From NCBI RefSeq assembly GCF_963675165.1, contig NC_087382.1, positions 620,001-684,000 of the forward strand: a stretch of 64,000 nt of DNA, given 5' to 3'. Numbering within the stretch: position 1 is the stretch's first letter; each line of letters starts with the position of its first letter. Shown piece after piece: positions 22,701-29,941 of this stretch. The notes below the pieces were generated by a model that was not told the origin of the DNA, searched no databases, and was given only the letters and a program-made list of their open reading frames with translations. A program made the translations under genes and the position numbers. This stretch comes from Halichondria panicea. Lineage: Eukaryota; Porifera; Demospongiae; Suberitida; Halichondriidae.

Positions 22701-24595
22701 ACGAGGCTAGAGCTCACGTGACAGCACTAAATCCTTTAGAACACACCTAGCCAAGTCACGTGTTTTAATCTGGTGCACTCGGATGGCCTCTCGGTTACGT
22801 AATGCACTCGGCTGCGCCTCGAGCACCACGTTAACCTCGAGGCCATCCTCGGCACGCAGATTAAAACACTTAATCTTGGCTAGGTGTGTTCTAAATAATA
22901 CTTAGACACCTATTATATGCTAAAATTATTCCGAGCATAATTTATCAGGGCCTATGCTTAATCCGTGAAAACCACAAACATTTATACCCTCGAAATATAC
23001 CCGCTATACGGTACTTGAGCCGACAATAAACCGGATAAAAGCTTGGAAATAAAGCTATTTGTGCGGAATTGCGATGTCAGACTGTTATTTTGTGCACTGA
23101 ATGCATACAGACATGCACGTAGCCACACATGCAAGCGCACACTGCCTGTGATTTGCTTCATTATCGTCGTAATTATTATATCCGTTTACAATGTCTATTT
23201 GTATTATTTGTTGTTTAATGTTTAATTCAATTTATTCGTAAATATACAAAGAAACTTATTCCCTCCTCTATAACACTCTAAATCAAAAGCGCAGCTTGTT
23301 AATAGACACTATCCTCGTTCATTATTCAGGGTCCTCCTCTCAGAGAGTTGAGACCTCCACTCACTCTGAAAAGAGGAAAAGACATGCCAATCGAGATGGG
23401 CACTTCGGTACAGAATGGTGACACAGTGTATGTCGGTGGAGATAATGCAGACAATGATCGTGATGTTGCAGCTACGGATGCCATAAGCACTGATCAGAAC
23501 AGAGGACCCATCAACAATGACGACAAATACGAGGAAATTCGAAAAGCAGCAGCCTCTCTGACGCCAAAATCTATGCGAAAAATCGATGCAGTGCTGACTG
23601 AGGTAGAATCAACAACTCCAGCAAAATCAATTTCCATTCTTTTGACAGGAAAAACTTGTGTTGGAAAATCCACTCTAGCAAATGGAATCTTGGGATTGGA
23701 AGTTGACGATGATCGTGCAGCACAAGAGGGTGGAAGCATTAAGGCGAGGTGTACTACTGAAGTAAGAATGCATCAACAGAACAAAAATGGAGTCTTGATA
23801 ACTGTTTGGGACAGCCCTGGGCTACAAGATGGTACCGAGGACCAAGATCAATATCTTCAGCAGATCAAGCTCAAATGCTCACAACGTGATCTGACGATGT
23901 ATTGTATAAAAATGATTGAGACGAGGTTTTTTCGAGGCCATGACAATCCAGACGTGGTAGCAATGGAAAAGTTCACAAAAGCATTCGGCTACGAATTTTG
24001 GAAAAGTACCATCATTGTCCTGACGTATGCCAACACAATGGAAGCATTCAATGTAGAATGGGAGGATTTATCTAAGCTAGAAAAAGCCAAGGCATTTGAA
24101 GCGGAAGTACAAGAGTGGAAAGATAAGATCAGATTAATTTTGATTGATGATATCAAAGTACCACAGAAAATTGTGCACGGCATTAGGATAGTTCCAGCAG
24201 GGCACGCTAGGAGGCCAAATTTACCAGGAATTGAATACTGGCTTACGCATCTCTGGTTTCAATGCGTTTGGACAATGCCAACCGAGGGGGCACGAATCGC
24301 TATGGTGAAGATTAACGAGAAGCGAATGAAAAATGAAGACGATGTAAGAGAAGATGGTGTAACAAGATGGACATCAGCAGATCAACAGCCACTTGTAGTG
24401 GTGGGTGATAGTAGTGCAATAAAAGTTGTAGCAATCAGTGGAACAAGTGGAGGTGCAGCTGGTGCTACGGTTGGTGCTTTGATTGGGCTGATTGGCGGTC
24501 CGCCAGGTGCTGCTCTCGGTGCAACAATTGGTGGTTTAATTGGAGCGACGGTAGGTGGAGGTGCAGGAGGAATATACAAACACGTTACGAAGTGA
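10767..24595 (+). CDS. G2: TKL kinase - coiled coil - AIG1/Toc-like GTPase fusion
   Basis: Exons 10767-10886, 10969-11538, 12370-12696, 12763-12891, 12976-13113, 15797-15871, 23330-24595, all phase 0, giving about 874 residues. Kinase motifs in order: GTGSYGSV glycine loop, YAAKKI lysine, RECRLMARI helix C, HRDLTARN catalytic loop, TDFGNSR, MPPEAL. A coiled coil of KDxQL heptads follows. The last exon begins exactly like the kelch exons of the sister genes for about 45 codons, then becomes a GTPase: GKTCVGKS (P-loop), WDSPGLQDG (G3), VLTYAN (G4 position), and a C-terminal glycine-zipper stretch ([20 protein letters not shown]) that could insert in a membrane. The last intron is 7.5 kb and packed with transposons. 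The splice to the GTPase exon is inferred from acceptor and phase; the individual exons are clear. Confidence 0.75.
11676..12251. mobile_element. Mutator-like MITE in G2 intron 2, 9-bp target duplication
   Basis: 576 bp bounded by tagcctcgattcc... and ...ggaggcta. Perfect 9-bp repeat GGAATCATC at 11667-11675 and 12252-12260. Subterminal gcatgcgca motifs lie near both ends. Related truncated copies lie at 14519-14880 and 16084-16583. Confidence 0.8.
13114..13879. other. G2 intron 5, proximal part
   Basis: Intronic sequence without recognised genes. 13490-13680 contains a loose inverted repeat (agtggctg...cagccactta), which suggests an old MITE. Confidence 0.35.
13880..14191. mobile_element. 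MITE in G2 intron 5, about 8-bp target duplication
   Basis: Left end aagagttcattaggaagagt and right end actcttcctaatgaactctt are inverted. gtatcagc occurs on both sides (13871-13878, 14192-14199). A second inverted pair (ggaaaggcaatgaataa / ttattcattgcctttcc) lies inside. A partial copy is at 5960-6060. Confidence 0.7.
14285..14518. mobile_element. Family-M element fragment, inverted
   Basis: gcctcggttgcgcatgcatg... followed by acactagctattggtagctg and the cagccat end matches the right part of the element at 4079-4622 in inverted orientation. The other end is missing. Confidence 0.5.
14519..14892. mobile_element. Truncated Mutator-like MITE (relative of 11676-12251)
   Basis: tagcctccttcactggcc... 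with ctgcttgcgcatgcgt matches one end of the element at 16084-16583 in inverse. The other end is replaced by the neighbouring element. Confidence 0.5.
14893..15750. mobile_element. Family-M variant (about 860 bp); inverted copy at 46450-47310
   Basis: From cctcgaggcgtagccgcacg to gccagcttgaacactagtta the block is the reverse complement of 46450-47310, including an internal duplicated piece (cttgag..cctggtaagccaca). A third, damaged copy is at 55450-56830. Confidence 0.65.
16084..16583. mobile_element. Mutator-like MITE copy in G2 last intron
   Basis: gggcctggtatcgactgctt... and ...gccagtgaaggaggcta match the element at 11676-12251, including the shared interior cagtaaaacaatgacgtcac. The outermost left end is lost. 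A further right-end fragment lies at 16660-16730. Confidence 0.65.
16735..17235. mobile_element. Truncated copy of the piggyBac-like element
   Basis: tgcctcgaggtacgcttcgt and the stretch around ttcccgggaaaag match the interior of 21180-22092 and 48574-49469, but both TTAA ends are missing. Confidence 0.55.
17236..18300. mobile_element. AT-rich intron sequence and a family-M element
   Basis: tgcctcggtggaggtgtcaa at about 17557 starts a family-M copy; its interior (ctagtgttctagtgcagagc, ggcattccaagtaagc) resumes at 18105-18290 after unrelated sequence. No gene is recognised. Confidence 0.45.
18301..19389. other. G2 last intron, middle part
   Basis: No gene is recognised. A family-M right end (cttgcgcatgcgcaccgaggc) is at about 19340-19362 after a short (CA)n run. 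Confidence 0.35.
19390..19970. mobile_element. Family-M element, near full length
   Basis: Starts gatgcctcggtgaggtgtgc and ends cgcatgcacaccgaggtata; the interior matches 4079-4622. It holds a (GACA)n run at about 19898-19915. Confidence 0.6.
20311..20645. mobile_element. pogo/Tigger-like MITE
   Basis: 335 bp with inverted ends cagtagactctcg / cgagagtctactg. Internal motifs ccggaatagcgag and ggtggc.gta.ttcag are repeated. CAGTAG-type ends resemble pogo/Tigger elements; no transposase. Confidence 0.6.
20730..20976. mobile_element. Palindromic MITE, probable 9-bp target duplication
   Basis: Inverted repeats of about 60 bp with the words aggagcccataaagagaagg and cggggatcac. The flanks acttgaacc and gcttgaact agree at 7 of 9 bases, suggesting a decayed 9-bp duplication (Mutator-like). 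Confidence 0.65.
21180..22092. mobile_element. piggyBac-like non-autonomous element, TTAA duplication
   Basis: 913 bp, ends CCCTTTCCCGGCTTTA / reverse complement, TTAA at 21176-21179 and 22093-22096. The empty site is visible in the second copy of the host repeat (gtgctttaagttggtttg, about 58969). A second copy lies at 48574-49469. The interior has degraded protein-like stretches but no open transposase. Confidence 0.85.
22735..22896. repeat. Long palindrome
   Basis: tttagaacacacctagccaa pairs with ttggctaggtgtgttctaaa, and inside it cacgtgttttaatctg / cagattaaaacact and gaggcc / ggcctc continue the stem. Also present at 59647-59808. Confidence 0.8.
23330..24595 (+). other. G2 terminal exon: kelch start replaced by GTPase with glycine-zipper tail
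   Basis: The acceptor ttcattattcag and first codons ([14 protein letters not shown]) are those of a kelch exon. Homology stops near codon 45 (about 23466) and intronless GTPase coding sequence follows. From about 24995 the DNA again matches the kelch 3' flank seen at 35050-35180 (tgttgtgagaaatg...cttttctatcgtata). The GTPase cassette therefore sits in place of the kelch repeats. P-loop, DxPG and hydrophobic strands before G4 are all present. G4 is LTYAN rather than (N/T)KxD, as is common in AIG1/Toc-type GTPases. About 421 codons. Confidence 0.85.
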
Positions 24596-25194
24596 TATAT
24601 ATTTTGTAAGATTACTAAGTGTTGTTATTATTATGTGTATGTGTGTGCACTTGACTAATGTGTACATTGTTTACTTAGTTAATTTGTACTGTAGCTATGG
24701 TTTCTGTTATAGGTATGTTAATTACTTCCTGTGGAGCAGAGCCTCCTTTTGTGTTAACAATAGATTCTTTGTTGTAAAGAGGCCATGTGTGTCTCTCTTG
24801 TTTTTGGTGCATGTATGATCTCTGTTTTGTCAGTTGTTACTTTTGTCTATCTTGTTTAATGTTAAACCCTTGTCAAATCTTGAGCTGACTCCGCCGCTTA
24901 TAGCTAGTTCTAGCACTCAACTCTGCCAACACTAAGGCCATATATAGGGCCAGGCAAAGTAGATTAGCATCAAATGCATGGTTTTTGAAGTTGATGAGGT
25001 GATTATCATTATTTCATGTTGTGAGAAATGTGCTTTTCTATCGTATAAGATTACATCAGAGATTGAGAATTTCGTTAATGTTTGTTTGGATTGTAAAATT
25101 AAAAGAGAAAAATAAAGTAAAAACAATGGCAAGAGTTCGTACACATAATGTTTGATTTTACATATTACATTGTCGGTACAGAAATAGACAAGTC
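24596..25194. other. 3' flank of G2
   Basis: 24596-24990 has no recognised similarity within the window and probably came with the GTPase cassette. From about 24995 it matches the 3' flank of the kelch genes (35050-35180). Confidence 0.55.
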
Positions 25195-25881
25195 TCATAA
25201 CAAGTTCAGGTCCTTGGTTGGGGTCTTGTCCGAGGGTAGGGTGGATACCTTCTCCCAGAATCCAAAGTCTATCTCCTCTTCTGAGTCAGACAGAGAGGGG
25301 TGGGGCTCAGAAACTGAGGGGTTAAAGAGTGACATGGTCATAGTCATACTGAGTGGAAGTTTGAGGGCTTAGGAAGTAAGTGACAAGAAAATTGAATGAA
25401 AACTGGTTAAATGCAAAGTGGTTCAACAGTGATAAAAGGGACACCATACACACATGTACTGGTGTACAATAATGTGCAGAAGTATCAGTAGTTCGACACT
25501 CTTCTCTTCTTATGCACTCTTGATTGAAGCATACCTTGTATAATTGTATACATACAGACTAGTAAGCATGCTAGGTTCCCATTCTTTGTACTGTACATTC
25601 AATAGTACACAGTCGACTCATTGCACTGCATAACTACACATTATACACACGTACCTTGTTCTTGATAAAGGTTCCTCAGTAGCCCCTGTCCATGGACCTA
25701 TGTCTTCAGACTGTCCCTCACTGCTTAGGCTGCTCACCAGACTGGAGGTGGGCTGCATGTAAGGGCTGGGTGTCAGGGGAGTTTTTAGTCTCTGATGACA
25801 GACCCTTTCCATACTGCTGAGGTCTGTTAGCATCTGAATGGCCAGTTTACTTGAGGCCCCTCTCTTAGAAGCATAGTAGGC
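25195..25881 (-). pseudogene. N2a: two exons of the minus-strand partner gene
   Basis: Exon at 25655-25881 (AYYASKRG-like start, SSEGQSEDIGPWTG) and last exon at 25195-25313 (acidic EEIDFGF-type C-terminus, slightly altered). The linking 80-base exon found in N3 is absent, so joining these two would shift the frame and end early. Likely a partial duplicate. Confidence 0.55.
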
Positions 25882-26121
25882 CTAAAGGTGTGTGTGTGTG
25901 TGTGAGGGGGGGGGGGGGGGGTCATACAAGATTGTACATTGCACACCTTCAAATACATTACAGGGAAACACACATCAATCATACTGTACATTCTAGTGGA
26001 CTGGTGGGTGTCACCTCTTAAGCTAATTAGAGAAAGTGATTTAGTGTGCATACAATTATTGCTACAAGTAACACTCGCTTGTTAGTAGACACTATCCTAA
26101 TTACACTCATTCATTATTTAG

Positions 26122-26871
26122 GATCCCCCTCCCAGAGAGTTGAGACCTCCACTCACTCTGAAATGGAGAAGAGGAAAAGACATGCCAATCAAGATGGGTT
26201 GCTGCGTACAGAGTGTTGTTATCGGTGATGCAGACAATGAGCGTGACAGGTGTACAGTGATGAAGCTCGAGCAAGATCAATGGACCAAACTACCAGAGTA
26301 CACTGCCAGGTACTTCGCTATGACATCACTCGCTAATCGACTAGTGCTGGTGGGAGGACGTGATCCAAGAAACAACAAACAAACCAATCAACTTTCTATG
26401 TTTGAGTCAGGGGAATGGACTCACCCGTACCCACCAATGAACATTGCTCGCGTATCCTCAACAGCTGTCTCCTTCAACAACCACATCATTGTAGCTGGTG
26501 GGAATGATGATAAAGGACATATCTCCTCTGTGGAGGTGTTGGACGTGGCATCAAGAAGATGGTACATTGCTCAGTCACTACCTAACCCACGAACAATACT
26601 GAAATCAACTCTCATAGGAAACACCCTCTACCTAATGGGAGGGTACGATCACATGTGGTCAACCAAGATAGTGCACCACGTCGACCTCGATGAACTCATT
26701 GCGAAGGCCCATTCAAACCTGGACACACCCACTCTCTGGCAGACCTTACAGGAAGTACCACTCGAGTTGTCAGCTCTTCTCAGTATTGGGAGGTCACTAT
26801 TAGCCGTTGGTGGACGGGACGACAGAAACGAACCAAGTTCATCGATCCACCTTGGTTGGGGTCTTGTCTGA
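26122..26871 (+). pseudogene. Orphan kelch exon, C-terminally truncated
   Basis: It has a kelch-type acceptor (attcattatttag) and the DPPPRELRPP start in phase 0, with about 249 codons open. Four to five kelch blades are intact. After SSSIHL the sequence jumps into the minus-strand gene's last exon (ggttggggtcttgtc), so the last blade is lost and a stop follows five codons later. No kinase or coiled-coil exon of its own precedes it. It could be an alternative terminal exon of G2 or a non-functional duplicate. Confidence 0.6.
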
Positions 26872-28196
26872 GGGTAGGGTGGACGCCTTCTCCCAGAATC
26901 CAAAGTCTATCTCCTCTTCCGAGTCAGACAGTGAGGGGTGGGGCTCGGGAACTGAGGGGTTACAGAGTCACATGGTCATAGTCATACGTTGTGGTCATAG
27001 TCATACGAAGTTGGAGGGCTTATAGGAAGTAAGGGGTGAGAAAATCACATATGATAATAGTTCTAATGCAAATGCAAAATGGCTCAACAATTATACACCA
27101 CTATAGCTGTAAGCCAGGATAAACAACACATGGACACATTCAAACTGGTAGTGTGATGGGAAGGGTCTGGTACACGTACTGTACAATGTCATGTACAAAT
27201 ATTGTGAGCTAGTGTTCTCAATTGACACACGTTTCACTGTACACACCTAAACTGCATACATTGAAGCATACCTTGTATACAAGTGCATGTACATACAGAC
27301 TAGTAAAGCATGCTAGGTTCCCATTCTCTGTACTGTACATTCAATAGTACACAGTCGACTCATTGCACTGCATAACTACACATTATACACACGTACCTTG
27401 TTCTTGATGAAGGTTCCTCAGTAGCCCCTGTCTATGGACCCATGTCTTCAGACTGTCCCTCACTGCTTATAGGCTGCTCACCAGACTGGAGGTGGGCGTC
27501 ATGTAAGGGCTGGGTGTCAGGGGGGTTTTTAGTCTCTGATGACAGAACCTTTTCCATACTGCTGAGGTCTGTTAGCGTCTGAGTGGCCAGTTTACGTGAG
27601 GCCCCTCTCTTAGCAGCAAGGTAGGCCTAAAGGTGTGTGTGTGTGTGTGAGGGGGGGGTCATACAAGATTGTACATTGCACACCTTTAAATACATTACAG
27701 GGAAACACACATCATGTGCTGAATAGGACACACTATAGCTGACCTTGAATGACTTTAAGGGACTCTACAAAGTATGACACAAGTGCATTTTCCAGCTAAT
27801 GTACTCTGTACCTGTACCTCCATTCTCAGTGCCTCTTCTTGTCTCCTCAACAAAGCTTATCTCCAGACTCCATCTCTCCACATTTGGACGTGTTGAAAAT
27901 GGCCGCACTAACTGGGGGGGGGGGGGGGGGGCAAAGGTCAGGGGTGGAAAAATCAAACAATAGTACAGAAGATAATCAATCAGTTGATCTAGAATAAGCG
28001 TATAGACAATAATTATTAATAGGACATTTATTTTGTTCATGGTACTTTACTGCACTATAATTATACTTCAGTGAAGAATAAGAAAAGCTTCACTACACAC
28101 TAATTGATGTGACACAACTCACTAGTATAGAGCCATTTTTATTTATTTCCTGCCCTTGGATTTAAAGAGAGCCAACTCATCATGGTGCCCACTCAC

Positions 28197-28255
28197 TAGC
28201 CTCGATTCCAGGCCGCAGGGAAAAGCCCACTGTTGAAGGGGCTGGAGTCGAGGCT
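28197..28255. repeat. Short hairpin relic with MITE ends
   Basis: tagcctcgattccaggccgc and the inverted gtcgaggcta are the two ends of the Mutator-like family with almost nothing between them. A similar mini-relic is at 57491-57532. Confidence 0.5.
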
Positions 28256-28379
28256 ACCCACTCACTTTCCAACTTTCACTTTCCCCGCTTCACCCCGACC
28301 GGGGATCATTGTCGGGTCTGGCCGCAGCCAATGATAAGTCGAGAGTCCACACTCATCCTGGGCAACGGATCAACCAATT

Positions 28380-28940
28380 AAAGTTGTATAGTGCATGTAC
28401 CAACACCACTGTGACTGACTATAGGATTGCTATAACACGCCCACACACTGGTCGGTGGTGTTTGGTATAACCACCTCTAGACCAAAATAACCACCTCTTA
28501 GGCCTCGTTACTACACACACGCAAACAGAGGCATATGTGTGTGTTGAATTAGTTCTATAGTTACGCAAATTCCTGTGTTGAATTCTGTGATTGTGAGGAT
28601 AGATTCATCCACTGCTATAATACAAGCCTTCTAGAGTTTAGGGAACTGACAGAAGGAGTGTGTTATTAGGTGCTATTGGTTGATAAGTACCACTCACTGA
28701 TGAGTTTAGGTCCAGCTCCTGTCTCTTGTTACTCTGTGTTTAGCAATCAGCTCTAGCAATAGTATCTATCCTACAGCAGGTCTCCAAACTGATTTATCTT
28801 GTGTCCTCTAACAATGCTGTCAAAAGTGAAGGTAAGCTCAGCAGCTGCAAAAGAGCCATTGAGCACAAGTTCTGCGTTTCACTTGTTTTCTAAATGACGG
28901 ACACTAAAAGCTTTCTTATTAGGCACTCTTCAATTATAAG
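28380..28940. repeat. Unit segment also present at 63480-64000
   Basis: gtaccaacaccactgtgact through ttctgc.tttcacttgttttctaaatg is about 95 % identical by eye to the end of the window. It shows that another unit begins there. It contains the possible short minus-strand exon at 28706-28741. Confidence 0.7.
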
Positions 28941-29712
28941 CGCTCATATCGTTCTTGGGATTATAGGCACCTCCGCTTAATAACACACGTCTACGTGTAT
29001 ACAAGTCAACAAAGCTCTCAGAAAGAGACCTACAATGTGTATAGTTGTCTGACATGCTATCACTCACTTTTCCAGCATAAGTTTTTCATTGTCTATAATG
29101 ATCTGATCCACTCCGGGTGCGTTGCTACCGCTGGTTGCTAGGTGGAGGTCCGCTAGTAAGCCTTCCTCGTTGGGGTCAAAGTCCACCTCACCTGGTTGGT
29201 ACAAATCCTCAGGTCTGGTAGGGAGGGAAATACACGAACAGTAATAGTGTACGTGAATTCTGGCTAAAGCAATAATATTATTATAACTCTACAAACGTAA
29301 CACAAACACATCTTCAAAACTCTACATGTAGCAATTAAAGGCAATGGCTATAATAGTTTCAAGCAACTTCACCATAACACAAGCACTGGCAAAGGTCAAA
29401 TACTCGTGTCATTAGAGGCCATGACAGTGCTTGTAATACATGTACTCACGCACTCTTCAACATCATAACAATTTCAAACACATTTCTACTATTCCGGACC
29501 ATCCAAACAAATCAAAGCCCCCCATACATACAGTGTACATGTTGGGAGTACGTATATCCTATAGAGAAGCTCCCCCCTCCCTGGATAGAACCTGTTCGGC
29601 TAATAACAACACTACCACTCACTCATCATCCAGTGTTGTCATCCGACTCTGCATCTTTACTAGCAGCTTCATCATGTCCTGATTGGCCAGGAACTCGCTC
29701 TCCTCAGCAATG

Positions 29713-29815
29713 GTCCCTCTCCATGGTCCTGGCTATGTCACTGTGGTCCACTATAGGACTGGACAAAGCTTCCACCAAATACAGGCAATAGTTTGGCCAT
29801 GCTTTCAAAAGTGTC
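29713..29815 (-). pseudogene. Antisense Death-domain exon relic
   Basis: The minus strand reads a Death-domain C-terminal half (ALSSP.VDHSDIARTMERD) in a frame different from the adjoining AEESEF exon. Equivalent relics lie at 7175-7265, 10540-10620, 36640-36790, 42060-42160 and 54309-54415. Confidence 0.5.
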
Positions 29816-29840
29816 AGACTACATTTTCTTTTTCTTGAAA

Positions 29841-29941
29841 GCACGTGGTTTGCTGATTCAGCAATATTTTTGCAACAGGAGATTGGAATTCTTTATACAA
29901 AAGAGGGCGTGTCTTGTAGCTTTACAAAAGAATGCGAGATA
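29841..29941 (+). promoter_or_regulatory. G3 upstream region: E-box, Maf/Nrf-like palindrome, GGGCGTGTC box
   Basis: CACGTG at 29842-29847, TGCTGATTCAGCA at 29851-29863 (two perfect TGCTGA/TCAGCA half-sites, as in Maf recognition elements), and gagggcgtgtcttgtagc at 29903-29920. The same order is found before G6. This block lies between the minus-strand exons and the G3 start codon, so it may serve both genes. Confidence 0.5.

Larger units (their letters stand above)
21055..22896. repeat. Interspersed repeat, copy 1 (copy 2 at 58860-59808)
   Basis: From gctgatcacatgatctccag to ggtgtgttctaaataatac this block matches 58860-59808 almost base for base, except for a piggyBac-like insertion here and a small duplication (agctgccacgaggctagagc) in copy 2. 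It ends in a long palindrome (22735-22896). Short open frames on both strands have no recognised motif. Confidence 0.75.
20064..23011. mobile_element. Outer element with CCGTATAGCGGG-type ends, carrying nested insertions
   Basis: Left end ccatatagcgggtatatttc and right end gaaatatacccgctatacgg are inverted, as in the intact 301-bp relative at 45009-45309. Between them lie at least four other elements (20311-20645, 20730-20976, 21055-22896, 21180-22092). The pairing of these two ends as one original element is inferred. Confidence 0.5.
26853..29712 (-). pseudogene. N2b: minus-strand partner gene, most complete copy but with breaks
   Basis: Recognised exons, 5' to 3' on the minus strand: 29623 to about 29712 (AEESEFLANQDMMK...TLDDE), 29068-29214 (PEDLYQPGEVDFDPNEEG...), possibly 28706-28741 (NKRQELDLNSS), about 27806-27845 (LRRQEEALRMEV), 27397-27626 (AKRGASRKLATQTLTDLSS), 26853-26960 (acidic tail). 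The first two join in phase 2 (GA + A) with good donor and acceptor. The exon at 27397 has a premature stop (TGG to TAG), and the last exon has lost its normal end. Function not recognised: an acidic, Ser/Gln-rich protein with a short coiled-coil exon. Copies occur between all units. Confidence 0.5.

Noticed and set aside
24382-24579. Minus-strand proline/alanine-rich frame
   Set aside because: Mirror image of the glycine-rich GTPase tail.
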